NCBI GenBank assembly: GCA_029934845.1
Contig: JAOZLN010000112.1
Location: 1-7,691 of the forward strand
Reading direction: 5' to 3'
Source: Candidatus Sabulitectum sp.
GTDB lineage: Bacteria > Fermentibacterota > Fermentibacteria > Fermentibacterales > JCC-6
DNA length: 7,691 nt
The position numbers and the translations under genes are program-made. Shown here piece by piece: positions 1 through 7,462 of the stretch; the first letter of the stretch is position 1; every line of letters begins with the position of its first letter. The notes beneath the pieces were generated by a model. It did not search any database. It had not been told where the DNA came from and saw nothing but the letters and a program-made list of their open reading frames with translations.

Positions 1-141
1 ACCTTTAAGCAGTGAGGGATATTCAGGATTAGTGTACCGGGCAGTTCCAGCAGGTTCTACACCGTCAACGCAGGAAGAGCCCAAAAGGACAAACAGAACA
101 CCCAGGGCAAAAGAACTTGTGAAATCAGATAGAATTCTCAT
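1..141 (-). CDS. Third paralogous lipoprotein, N-terminal part only (runs off the left edge)
   Basis: Reading from the ATG at 141 gives 47 residues and the frame is open to the window edge. They comprise a short basic start (MRILSD), a hydrophobic stretch, and a lipoprotein-type Cys at residue 24 in the context LLGSSC, a slightly non-canonical lipobox. The mature part begins CVDGVEPAGTARYTNPEYPS. This matches the mature starts of the two lipoproteins upstream in the operon (CVDALEPAGPAQYENP and CVSTNPAGTADYVNP), so it is a third family member. The start codon lies inside the end of the preceding gene, a 17-bp overlap. A purine-rich GGAAGAG sits 9 nt upstream of the ATG. Residue +2 is Val rather than Asp, which by the usual rule favours export to the outer membrane. 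The propeller domain itself lies outside the window, so the fold is inferred from the paralogs. Confidence 0.8.
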   Translation of the reverse strand, partial: MRILSDFTSSFALGVLFVLLGSSCVDGVEPAGTARYTNPEYPSLLKG

Positions 142-1159
142 ACACGTATGCTCTTCCAGGTGAGTCACACAATACAATGATATAATCGTTGTCCAAAGAA
201 GAGAATACCCGTTCAGCATAAGAAAAGCAGAAAAGGGAGGGGGCATAAATCATATTATGACTATTCAGCACAGATACTCTATTGTCCGACCTTCTAGGTG
301 CAAGAACCACATCAGTACCAGGCATAAGAAAGCAGTACTTGTATGGATTCACACTCTCAATAACATCGGTGATTGACTTTGTCTCTCCATCAATCAGATA
401 GATCCTGGGGTGTATTGTATACTGATTAAAAACTACAATATTGCCGCTGGTGTTGTAAAGGAAAGGGCTGATTCTTTCTGGAACCGGAACAGAATCCAAC
501 TTCTGCAAGGTGTTGGCATCTACCTCGATAAGATATTCCTTTCCTGAATTATTCAGCAGAAGTCTTGTTTCATCAACAGACAGAGCAGCCCTGCTAACAG
601 GCCAGCCTGTTTCAAACTCATTTTCGACCTCGCCTGTTACAGTATTAACACTTCTTACAAGCCATTCAGGGCCCAAGAAGCATATCAGCAGAGAATTACC
701 GTTGTTCACAGTGAACATTTTTGTGACTATTGACTCACACTGATGAATCAGCTCCGGCGGTTCAGTGGAGTTCACAGGCAATCTGTATATATCATTGGAA
801 AGACCGTTGGATATGTAAATTGTTTCCGAATATCTATCAAAACAGAATTCTCCAGGGGGAAACCCCAGAAACAGTGTATCCATTTCCACAGGATTCTCCG
901 GTATTCCCAGGTTCGGGTCTGAGGCAGAGAAAGAAATGATCATCTGGCTCGTTCTGTCTGTGATGAACACACGACCCTGGTGCATAAACCCGCCGGTAAA
1001 TGAAACCGGTATCAATGCATAACCTAAATACTCTGAGGGATAATCAGGGTTTTCATATTGAGCCGGCCCCGCAGGCTCCAGGGCATCCACACATCCTGCA
1101 GAAAGAAGAATCAAAAATAGAGATAAAGCAAAGATCACAGACAGTTGGGATGTTCTCAA
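125..1159 (-). CDS. Lipoprotein with beta-propeller-like (YVTN-type) repeats
   Basis: I chose the TTG at 1159, giving 344 aa, rather than the longer open frame back to 1237. The TTG is preceded at 6 nt by a strong AAAGGAG and is followed at once by a clean signal peptide. The signal sequence is MRTSQLSVIFALSLF followed by LILLSAGC, with the lipid Cys at residue 23. The mature N-terminus carries the family pattern CVDALEPAGPAQYENP. The body shows repeated beta-strand units of the propeller kind, for example SNGLSNDIYRLPVN (about 117-130) and TNTVTGEVENEF-like hairpins. A near-C-terminal block (about 279-308) contains DNRVSVLNSHNMIYAPS and matches DYRVSILNTDNMIFAPS of the upstream paralog. The length fits a seven-bladed propeller. 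It lies 1 nt after its upstream neighbour and overlaps the next gene, so it is co-transcribed. A role in surface capture or scaffolding for the divergent TonB receptor is inferred; the ligand is unknown. Confidence 0.85.
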   Translation of the reverse strand: MRTSQLSVIFALSLFLILLSAGCVDALEPAGPAQYENPDYPSEYLGYALIPVSFTGGFMHQGRVFITDRTSQMIISFSASDPNLGIPENPVEMDTLFLGFPPGEFCFDRYSETIYISNGLSNDIYRLPVNSTEPPELIHQCESIVTKMFTVNNGNSLLICFLGPEWLVRSVNTVTGEVENEFETGWPVSRAALSVDETRLLLNNSGKEYLIEVDANTLQKLDSVPVPERISPFLYNTSGNIVVFNQYTIHPRIYLIDGETKSITDVIESVNPYKYCFLMPGTDVVLAPRRSDNRVSVLNSHNMIYAPSLFCFSYAERVFSSLDNDYIIVLCDSPGRAYVYENSI

Positions 1160-1172
1160 ATCATTCTCCTTT
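1157..1172 (-). promoter_or_regulatory. Ribosome binding site and TTG start nested in the end of the preceding gene
   Basis: On the minus strand AAAGGAG (1166-1172) lies within the last codons of the upstream lipoprotein gene, whose TGA is at 1163-1161. Six nt after GGAG comes TTG at 1159-1157. The ATG inside this junction (GAATGATTTGA) is followed one codon later by a stop in its own frame, so it cannot be the start. The arrangement points to translational coupling between the two paralogs and fixes the start of the second one. Confidence 0.75.
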
Positions 1173-2183
1173 AACGAAGACAGTGGCACGACCAGGAACA
1201 GTGGTTCTGGAAACAGTAACAATATATTCGCCGTCATCTGAGCAGCAAACTGCTCCGATCCTGCTATCTACAAGCAATGAAGGGGCAAATATCATGTTGT
1301 CCGTGTTCAATATGGAAACTCTATAATCCTGATTCCTGGGAAGGATCAAGGTATTGGTTCCCGGAATACTGCTGTTTGCAAGATAAGAGTTGTATGGTCT
1401 CGAACGAAAAACTTCATTTCCAGTTTCAAGATCAACCTTGATCATGTACGGGCGGAAAGATGCAGCATCCAGAACAACAAGACTTCTTGAATCATAAGAG
1501 AAAGCCATTGTTCCTGTTCGCATAGGCATGAACAGCGTATCAACAACCGAAAGATCAGCAGCATTGTACAGATAAATATCAGTTCTGCCGGAATTGCCTG
1601 CTGCCAGCAGGCTGTTGTCCGGTGAAAGCTTCATTCTTAAGACGGGCCATTCAGTTGTAACACTTGCACTCTGGCTCCAGTCCAATGTAGAAACAGCTTC
1701 AATATGCCATGGAATTCCAAGTGAACCCAGATACATGGTTCTGCCATCCGACGAAAGCTGCATGGTCTTTATTGAAGAAGAACTGGTGTAAACTTTGTTC
1801 CATTTCAATATTTCTGTATCTATAGAGTAAACATCGTTAGAATTGTAGTGACTCACATAAACAACATTACCAGCAGGTGGTGCAGCCATAAGTCCCGGAG
1901 AAAAGTCAACATTCAGGGTATCGCATACATTCGGATTTACCACGGCTTCTGAGACATCCTTGTACCAGATTCTGCCATTTCCAGGTTCAGATATCCATAC
2001 AACAGCAGTGTTCGGAACAAAAACAGCCGCGAATGGACCAGAGCCACAGTAGAAAAAGCCTTTCTGCTCATCCGCAAATACAGGGTTAACATAATCAGCT
2101 GTACCAGCGGGATTAGTTGATACGCAACCTGCTAAATATAAAGAGAGTAAGACAGCTGTAACACAACAAATTCGAAAAGCCAT
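1161..2183 (-). CDS. Lipoprotein with beta-propeller-like (YVTN-type) repeats, first gene of the operon
   Basis: This 340-aa protein starts at ATG 2183, with AAAGGGG about 6 nt upstream. It has a textbook lipoprotein signal (MAFRICCVTAVLLSLY then LAGC, Cys20). The mature start CVSTNPAGTADYVNP is shared with its two downstream paralogs. Propeller-like repeat units can be followed along the chain: NVVYVSHYNSNDVYSID (106-122), LSSDGRTMYLG (143-153), LSPDNSLLAAGNSGRTDIYLY (186-206), FSYDSRSLVVLD (228-239), DYRVSILNTDNMIFAPS (286-302) and CSDDGEYIVTVS (314-325). The spaced S-x-D-G/N-x-hydrophobic turns are typical of YVTN/WD-like blades, and about 340 aa suits seven blades. Extra cysteines (46, 87, 313, 314) could form a disulfide after export. 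It heads the tandem set and is divergent from the TonB-dependent receptor. By analogy with BtuG next to BtuB, or YncE next to YncD, it may be a surface or periplasmic partner of that receptor. The substrate cannot be determined. Confidence 0.88.
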   Translation of the reverse strand: MAFRICCVTAVLLSLYLAGCVSTNPAGTADYVNPVFADEQKGFFYCGSGPFAAVFVPNTAVVWISEPGNGRIWYKDVSEAVVNPNVCDTLNVDFSPGLMAAPPAGNVVYVSHYNSNDVYSIDTEILKWNKVYTSSSSIKTMQLSSDGRTMYLGSLGIPWHIEAVSTLDWSQSASVTTEWPVLRMKLSPDNSLLAAGNSGRTDIYLYNAADLSVVDTLFMPMRTGTMAFSYDSRSLVVLDAASFRPYMIKVDLETGNEVFRSRPYNSYLANSSIPGTNTLILPRNQDYRVSILNTDNMIFAPSLLVDSRIGAVCCSDDGEYIVTVSRTTVPGRATVFVKGE

Positions 2184-2189
2184 GGACTA

Positions 2190-2229
2190 CCCCTTTCACA
2201 TAATAACTGCAATATATAGGAACAATCAA
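2190..2229 (-). promoter_or_regulatory. Candidate promoter of the lipoprotein operon, with its ribosome binding site
   Basis: On the minus strand TTGATT (2229-2224) is followed after 18 nt by TATTAT (2205-2200), then the Shine-Dalgarno-like AAAGGGG (2196-2190) and ATG at 2183. The -10 has one mismatch to TATAAT and the -35 has two to TTGACA. The predicted transcription start would fall close to the ribosome binding site, leaving almost no leader, so the assignment is tentative. The whole divergent gap is only 65 bp, so the two opposing promoters must overlap or share a regulator. Confidence 0.35.
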
Positions 2230-2232
2230 TCC

Positions 2233-2251
2233 GAAGGGAGTTACCACCGTG
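2233..2251 (+). promoter_or_regulatory. Ribosome binding site and GTG start of the TonB-dependent receptor
   Basis: GAAGGGAG (2233-2240) lies 8 nt before GTG at 2249. The GTG begins directly at a normal signal peptide, and no in-frame ATG upstream would add anything sensible, so the GTG is the start. I see no convincing -35/-10 pair with normal spacing for this strand; TATATA at 2213-2218 is a possible -10 without a good -35. Confidence 0.7.
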
Positions 2252-4825
2252 AAAGTCTTTGTTATTACATGCCTTCTAGTTATTTCCTTCGCTGCCTCTG
2301 CCGGCACCACAGGAAGAATAGCAGGAGTTGTATATGATACGCAGAACAAACCTTTAGTTGGGGCAACAGTGCTGATTCAGGGAACCAGTTTTGGAACCAT
2401 GACAGATGCCAACGGTGAATATCTTATTCATAACCTGACTCCTGGAAGCTACAACCTTCAGGCAAGAATGGTGGGAAAGGCCGAGCAGACCATTGAAGGG
2501 ATCCAGGTATCTGCGGATCTAACCACAAGAATTGACTTTGAGCTGGGTGATACAGCCTCCGGAAGCACTGTTATAACAGTCACAGACCAGCGTGGATTGA
2601 TTGTATTTGATGAAACCTCATCCATAAACATTATTGACAGCGATGACATAGGTGCAATGCCGGTTACTTCAGTAAGAGACATTATTTCAATGAGTTCAGG
2701 AGGAGTAACTGCAGGAAGTGATTTTCATATGCGGGGAGGCCGTTCCGGCGAGGTTGTCTACATGGTGGACGGCATCATCATGAATGACCCGGCCACAAAC
2801 CTTTTCACTATGAATATTCCTCTCTCAGCGGTCTCGGAGATCTCAATCACATCAGGCGGTTTCAGTGCTGAATATGGTGGAGCACAATCCGGTGTGGTAA
2901 ACATCATCACCCGTGATGCTACTGAAAGATTTGTAGCTTCATTCAATGGTGGGGGTGGCGGTTACTCGGAAACAGGAGACGCCAGCATTAACACCATGGA
3001 GCACTCTGTATGGGAAAATCAGATCTACCACGGAGAGGCCTTCAAAGGAGAGGGAGCTCTGGGGGGGCCGACCTTCCTTCCCGGTGAAAGTGGTTTCTTC
3101 ATAACTGGTTCATACAACCGAAGTGGTTTTAATCACGCCGACAGCAGGGGTTACTGGGACAACAGTACTGTTGAAACCATAAGTGGAACTGCCAAGCTTT
3201 CCTGGAAGCCCTCCCCTATGACAAGAATCGTTGCTAACGATTATCTTTCTAACGGGGAAAAAGGCTGGCGTGACTGGTTATGGTCCAGAACCGTGGATCA
3301 CTATGTAAATGACGGAGATACCCTTTATTATTCCAGGGAGAATGACCGTGCACTGCCTACCAGAGAGCAGAACAGGTTTTCCCCAGGGCTCGCTGTTACA
3401 CACTCGTTCAGTGAGAAGAGCTTTGTTGAATTCAAGCTGAATCTTTACCATACCCAGGAAACTCACGGCATCACTGATTCAACCGGTAGTATTATCGGCG
3501 CCGAATTTTCCATTGAAGACTGGCTGAGTTACCAGGCTCCGTTCAGATTCGAGGACAGAGATCATTTTTTTAGAAGCGGACACATTGACTGGATAAGACA
3601 CGAATCCGAAACTGATGTGATTACCGTCAGATCAGATTACACTAGCCAGATCAATGGCAACAATCAACTGAAAGTCGGCTATGAAGGGCGATTCTTTGAT
3701 TCAAGTGGATGGGATATATACTCGCCTCCGGGCTATACTGTTACGTACTCTTCATGGGATGGCTCTCCCAGGTTCCATGGATTTTATGTTCAGGACAGAA
3801 TTGAGTACACAGCAGGTTTGATTGCGAATATAGGGGCCAGAATAGATGCTATTGACCCGAACACCGAAGACACTGAAACTAAATACAAGTTCAGCCCGAG
3901 GCTGGGTGTCTCTCATCCGGTGTCAGATAGAGACATGATCAGAGCCAGCTACGGTCACTACTATCAGGTTCCCGGTTTAAGCATGATGTACTATGAAAGC
4001 CAGTCAAGTTCGTCCTCTTCAGGTGAACCTCTTGCAGGCAATCCAAATCTTGACCCTGAGGAAACCGTTGCGTATGAGCTGGGGCTTAAACACATGTTCG
4101 ATCCGTTTACAATACTGGAACTGGTTGCCTACAACAAAACAATAACAGGTCTGATCTCCACCGATCTTCAGGAAACCACAGAAGAGTACTGGCAGTATGT
4201 GAACAGCGACGGTACAGGAACGGTCTGGGGTGCTGAACTGGGACTTCTAAGAAGATCATCCAGATACTTCTCTTTTGCTGCAAATTACTCTTACAGTGTG
4301 GCAAAAGGCAGAGAATCCTCACCTTCCGAGAACTATTCATACGGCTGGGGAAGCCAGTACCCTATTCCCAGGGATGATGTCTATCTGGACTGGGATCAAA
4401 GACACACTGCAAATGCTTCTGCTGGTATGATGATAGAAAGAGGAGATACTTTCCTGGGTCAGAACTGGCTTGAAGGATTCGGTTTCAGGATCAATTCCAG
4501 CTATGGAAGTGGAATACCATACGATAATTCTTTACACGGCACACATCCATTCTTCCGTAATCAGAAAAGATACCCCTGGAGAATGAATACAGACCTGCGA
4601 GTTGAAAAAAGATTCTGGCTCCGTGGATTAACCTTCAATGTCTACATGGATGTCTTCAACCTTTTCAACCGGACAAATCTTGATCACATATACAGTGTAG
4701 CCTGGTACGATGCAGATCAGGATGGAGACGGCGAGCCGGATCGTATCGCCGGAGGCCCCGCAGGTAATCCAAATGCATATTCACCTGCAAGGCATTTCTT
4801 TTTTGGAGCAGATATCAGGTGGTAG
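2249..4825 (+). CDS. TonB-dependent outer-membrane receptor with N-terminal carboxypeptidase-regulatory-like domain
   Basis: This 858-aa protein starts at GTG. A signal peptide occupies about residues 1-18 (cleavage after AASA). Next comes a carboxypeptidase-regulatory-like beta-sandwich (about 19-98), with the hallmarks GRIAGVVYDTQNKPLVGATV, DANGEYLIHNLTPGSY and a closing strand. A TonB-box-like TVITVT (107-112) precedes the plug (about 113-222), which contains MRGGRSGEVVYMVDGI (161-176) and ends in QSGVVNIITR. The rest (about 226-858) alternates aromatic-rich strands and polar loops and terminates in FFGADIRW, a C-terminal aromatic residue as expected for an outer-membrane barrel. The typical NPNLDPEETVAYELGLKH segment of such barrels is present. 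A DADQDGDGEPD loop (821-831) resembles a calcium-binding turn. Import of a ligand across the outer membrane using TonB energy is the family role; the ligand is unknown. The divergent propeller lipoproteins may assist. No riboswitch fits in the 65-bp leader region. The 3' end overlaps the convergent gene by 11 bp. Confidence 0.93.
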   Translation: MKVFVITCLLVISFAASAGTTGRIAGVVYDTQNKPLVGATVLIQGTSFGTMTDANGEYLIHNLTPGSYNLQARMVGKAEQTIEGIQVSADLTTRIDFELGDTASGSTVITVTDQRGLIVFDETSSINIIDSDDIGAMPVTSVRDIISMSSGGVTAGSDFHMRGGRSGEVVYMVDGIIMNDPATNLFTMNIPLSAVSEISITSGGFSAEYGGAQSGVVNIITRDATERFVASFNGGGGGYSETGDASINTMEHSVWENQIYHGEAFKGEGALGGPTFLPGESGFFITGSYNRSGFNHADSRGYWDNSTVETISGTAKLSWKPSPMTRIVANDYLSNGEKGWRDWLWSRTVDHYVNDGDTLYYSRENDRALPTREQNRFSPGLAVTHSFSEKSFVEFKLNLYHTQETHGITDSTGSIIGAEFSIEDWLSYQAPFRFEDRDHFFRSGHIDWIRHESETDVITVRSDYTSQINGNNQLKVGYEGRFFDSSGWDIYSPPGYTVTYSSWDGSPRFHGFYVQDRIEYTAGLIANIGARIDAIDPNTEDTETKYKFSPRLGVSHPVSDRDMIRASYGHYYQVPGLSMMYYESQSSSSSSGEPLAGNPNLDPEETVAYELGLKHMFDPFTILELVAYNKTITGLISTDLQETTEEYWQYVNSDGTGTVWGAELGLLRRSSRYFSFAANYSYSVAKGRESSPSENYSYGWGSQYPIPRDDVYLDWDQRHTANASAGMMIERGDTFLGQNWLEGFGFRINSSYGSGIPYDNSLHGTHPFFRNQKRYPWRMNTDLRVEKRFWLRGLTFNVYMDVFNLFNRTNLDHIYSVAWYDADQDGDGEPDRIAGGPAGNPNAYSPARHFFFGADIRW

Positions 4826-7445
4826 CTGAGTGAGTTGATCTGATCATATCTATTGCTGCCTGTACTGATTCAATTACACTCTCCGGGGCATGTGCTCTTT
4901 TGAGCTTTCCCCCGGAGTTTTTCTCAAGATAGCCGTTCAAAGCGTCTATATCCCCGGTTTCTCCAGATCGAATCAGAATTGCCAGTCCATCGTGCATCAG
5001 ATCCTCGTTATCAAAGGGAATACCTTTGCAGTGAGAAAAAGCTGTGCGGAAATGCCTCTGCACTGCACTATCATCAGATACATTGATAAAGAAGCGGATC
5101 AATGTCTTCCTTGCGTCAGGAAGTGTATGCATTAGTCTAAGCATGGCAGGAATAAGTCCTCTATCTGAGTTTTCCACCTTTGCCAGAATATCAACAGATA
5201 CTGCAATCACATCCAATGAAGGGTCACCTATCATATTGGCGGCGTAGGATATGGCCTTTTCCTCTGACACTTTCATCAACGAAACAAGAGCCTGCCTTCT
5301 GACCCTGTCATCAGAGTCATCACAAAGTCTTTCCAGAACAGGTAATGATCTTGTCGACGCAAGATCGCCCAGAAGAGACACCAGATTCCGCATAATGTAC
5401 CAGTCCTGGGCAACAAATCTTCCTGTTTCACTATCTCTTACAGAAAGCCCACCCCCTTCAAGTTCATCGATCCGGTTATGAAACATAAGAAGATATCCTG
5501 TTCCGAATCTTCTTAAGACTGAATACACTCGTGCTCTGATATCACGCTTTCTTTCAAGAAAAAGATCCACAAGACGCATGCCAAGATTCCTGAACATGAC
5601 CTGCGCAGTAATCTTTTCCGCTGTCTGGTACCTGCTCTCATTGGAATCCATGAATGCCTGTAGAATCACATCTGCAGCCTCTGGAGTATCAATTCTTCTG
5701 AATGCTTCTGAAAGACCCCTTCGAAGCGCACTTGCATGAGCAGGCGTATCCACTGGAAGCATTCTGCAGTCAGAAATTGTGGAAACCAGCTCTGAAGCTG
5801 CGGTAAGCCTGCCAGTTGCAATCAGCCTTTCACACACCGTACCGAGCAGAATGATTGAAGCGAACAAGGCATCAGGTGGTATGGATCCCGCCAGAAGAAG
5901 CCCCCGCACATTGTCTGTTACGTGCATTACTGTATGAGTTTTTCCTCTTTCTGCTCCGATACAACCCAACTGGCTGAGCTTGTCCAGGGCATCGAGAAGG
6001 CGATCCTGATCCTTGCTGTCCAGATCCTCGAGATTCTTATCAATTATCTTCCTCAATGCCCCCCAGGCAAGGGTCTTCTGAAGCTCGCGGCTTACAAGAA
6101 TTCCCTTCTCCAGAATGCTGGGATCAAGCGTGGCAACAAAATCAGCCAGCATAGACCTGTACTTCCCGGAACCTGAAGCTGCTTCCTCAAGAATACGGGA
6201 AAGAGCTTCACCCAATTGCTGTGTGGGAATATCCTTTATAGAATCGCCCTTTTGAAGCCTGTCAATAAGCTCTCTGAAGATCAGGTCTTCAAGCGTGCTG
6301 TCCACCGATCCGGTAACAACCTCTGAAACAAGTTTTCCATCCTTTGCCACAAGTGCATACCGGAACTCATCTACTGTAACATTCTCTATACCTCTGGTTC
6401 GACACATTTCGGTCAACCCACCACGCTCCCTTATCTGAGCAGGTTTTCGATTCAGCAACTCAATAAAATTAAATAGATTCTCTGAATCAAGATCCAGCTG
6501 AAAAGAGATGCTGTTTATTCTTCGCTCGGTAAGATGGGCCAGAAAATTCTGCGTGGATTTTGTTCTTGATTTAACTCTGACATTGTTAAGCATGAGCTCT
6601 CCACCCAGCATTGTCAGAGCGACCATACCTGCTTCACTGTCGGCAAATGCATCTAAAAGCTCTATGAAAGAATCCAGCGCAGGTGCTATGGAAGGATGGT
6701 CTGCAGGGTACATACTTATTGTGCGAAGAAGTAAACTGAACCGCGTAACAAGATTCTGCGATAACCTGGCCAGTGCCAGAGGAGAAAGGGTACTGGCGCC
6801 AGTTTTGACATAAGCCTTGATATTTGCACCTGATACAAGTCTTGACCTACTGTCAAGATCGATCTGATACTTCCAGCTTTTATCCTTCTCCCTTGTAAAA
6901 TCCAGTTCTTCAAGAACCTCTTCCATTTTTTTCCAGATACCCGATGGCCACGATCCTGATTCAGTACGAAGTACCTGCGCCCCCTCATCCTCATCATCAC
7001 ATAGCGAAACAAGTATGGACGAACCGGATAACGAGCCTGAAGCTCGACCAATATCACGAACATCCTGCCACCCCAGACAAGCGACCTCAAGAAGAAGTGA
7101 GCTTCTGGCAATAAAATTCTTTCTGTTTTCATCACTGAGGGATTCGGTAGCTCTCCATACTTTCACCAGATCAGGGCAGAGAGGCTCGGTTTCAATGAGC
7201 AATTGCTCATAGGACATGCGTATCATTTTGTCAGCAAAGGCAGAAACATTAAGTATCGTAAAAAAAGCAAGACTGTGAGCAGGAGATGCAACCGCATTAC
7301 GGTCTAATTCAACGAATAATTCAACAATCTCATGGCCCTCTGGCAATTTATTCAGTATTTCTTGCACACGAGCGCCACTATCAGGCGCCGATGCGAGAGC
7401 ATCAACTATCTTCTTTGTGTTTACTTGCACATTATTCCCCCCCAT
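4815..7445 (-). CDS. Large cytoplasmic HEAT-repeat-like protein with a YPxxHP module
   Basis: From ATG 7445 the product has 876 aa, with no signal peptide or membrane segment, so it is probably cytoplasmic. It is almost entirely helical. The clearest repeats (about 686-757) read RNLVSLLGDLASTRSLPVLE, then DDSDDRVRRQALVSLMKV and GDPSLDVIAVSVDILAKV, typical of paired HEAT helices. A central block has YPADHPSIAPALDSF (246-260), LGGELMLNNVRVK (280-292) and LTERRINSISFQLDL (305-319). From memory, a similar YPxxHP ... G(D/E)ELxxN ... L..R.I..I.F module accompanies HEAT or HD-GYP-type bacterial proteins. A scaffold or signalling role is only a guess. Alternative starts are TTG 7460, GTG 7457 and GTG 7430. 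I prefer ATG 7445 because GGTGAT, complementary to the 16S tail, lies 7 nt upstream. GTG 7430 follows a run of seven G and is nearly as good. The gene overlaps the receptor gene tail to tail and is divergent from tRNA-Sec. Confidence 0.85.
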   Translation of the reverse strand: MGGNNVQVNTKKIVDALASAPDSGARVQEILNKLPEGHEIVELFVELDRNAVASPAHSLAFFTILNVSAFADKMIRMSYEQLLIETEPLCPDLVKVWRATESLSDENRKNFIARSSLLLEVACLGWQDVRDIGRASGSLSGSSILVSLCDDEDEGAQVLRTESGSWPSGIWKKMEEVLEELDFTREKDKSWKYQIDLDSRSRLVSGANIKAYVKTGASTLSPLALARLSQNLVTRFSLLLRTISMYPADHPSIAPALDSFIELLDAFADSEAGMVALTMLGGELMLNNVRVKSRTKSTQNFLAHLTERRINSISFQLDLDSENLFNFIELLNRKPAQIRERGGLTEMCRTRGIENVTVDEFRYALVAKDGKLVSEVVTGSVDSTLEDLIFRELIDRLQKGDSIKDIPTQQLGEALSRILEEAASGSGKYRSMLADFVATLDPSILEKGILVSRELQKTLAWGALRKIIDKNLEDLDSKDQDRLLDALDKLSQLGCIGAERGKTHTVMHVTDNVRGLLLAGSIPPDALFASIILLGTVCERLIATGRLTAASELVSTISDCRMLPVDTPAHASALRRGLSEAFRRIDTPEAADVILQAFMDSNESRYQTAEKITAQVMFRNLGMRLVDLFLERKRDIRARVYSVLRRFGTGYLLMFHNRIDELEGGGLSVRDSETGRFVAQDWYIMRNLVSLLGDLASTRSLPVLERLCDDSDDRVRRQALVSLMKVSEEKAISYAANMIGDPSLDVIAVSVDILAKVENSDRGLIPAMLRLMHTLPDARKTLIRFFINVSDDSAVQRHFRTAFSHCKGIPFDNEDLMHDGLAILIRSGETGDIDALNGYLEKNSGGKLKRAHAPESVIESVQAAIDMIRSTHSATT
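4881..4922 (+). terminator. Probable intrinsic terminator of the TonB receptor gene, inside the opposing gene
   Basis: CTCCGGGG (4881-4888) pairs perfectly with CCCCGGAG (4910-4917), followed at once by TTTTT (4918-4922) and then CTC. The loop holds a second small hairpin, GCTC-TTTT-GAGC (4894-4905), which would stack within the first. The T-run is on the plus-strand side only, so the element would act on transcripts coming from the receptor gene, 56 bp after its stop codon. It lies wholly within the last codons of the convergent HEAT-like gene. The 8-bp GC-rich stem plus U5 is good, but the U tract is short. Confidence 0.6.
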
Positions 7446-7462
7446 GACAGTAATCACCAATA

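Noticed and set aside
1161..1163. TGA read as selenocysteine, extending the first lipoprotein
   Set aside because: The organism has tRNA-Sec, but the paralogs align at their C-termini near this stop. A ribosome binding site and the next start sit exactly here, and the codon context shows no conserved redox motif.
1159..1237. Longer N-terminus of the second lipoprotein starting at 1237
   Set aside because: It would place about 26 extra residues before the signal peptide and overlap the preceding gene by 77 bp, whereas TTG 1159 has a perfect ribosome binding site.
1000..1326. Plus-strand open frame of 108 codons
   Set aside because: It lies opposite two lipoprotein genes, spans their junction and has no plausible ribosome binding site or recognisable protein features. 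It is a shadow of the coding strand.
2184..2248. Cobalamin or other riboswitch ahead of the receptor
   Set aside because: Only 65 bp separate the divergent genes, and no structured aptamer of the necessary size is present.
2113..2349. Minus-strand open frame across the divergent intergenic region
   Set aside because: It overlaps the signal peptide regions of both well-supported genes in other frames and has no family features.
4107..4340. Minus-strand open frame opposite the TonB receptor
   Set aside because: It is entirely antisense to a convincing barrel region and has no start signal.
6716..7135. Minus-strand open frame of 139 codons inside the HEAT-like gene
   Set aside because: It is an alternative frame of the larger gene on the same strand. 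Its residue make-up, rich in Arg and aromatics, is typical of an out-of-frame reading.
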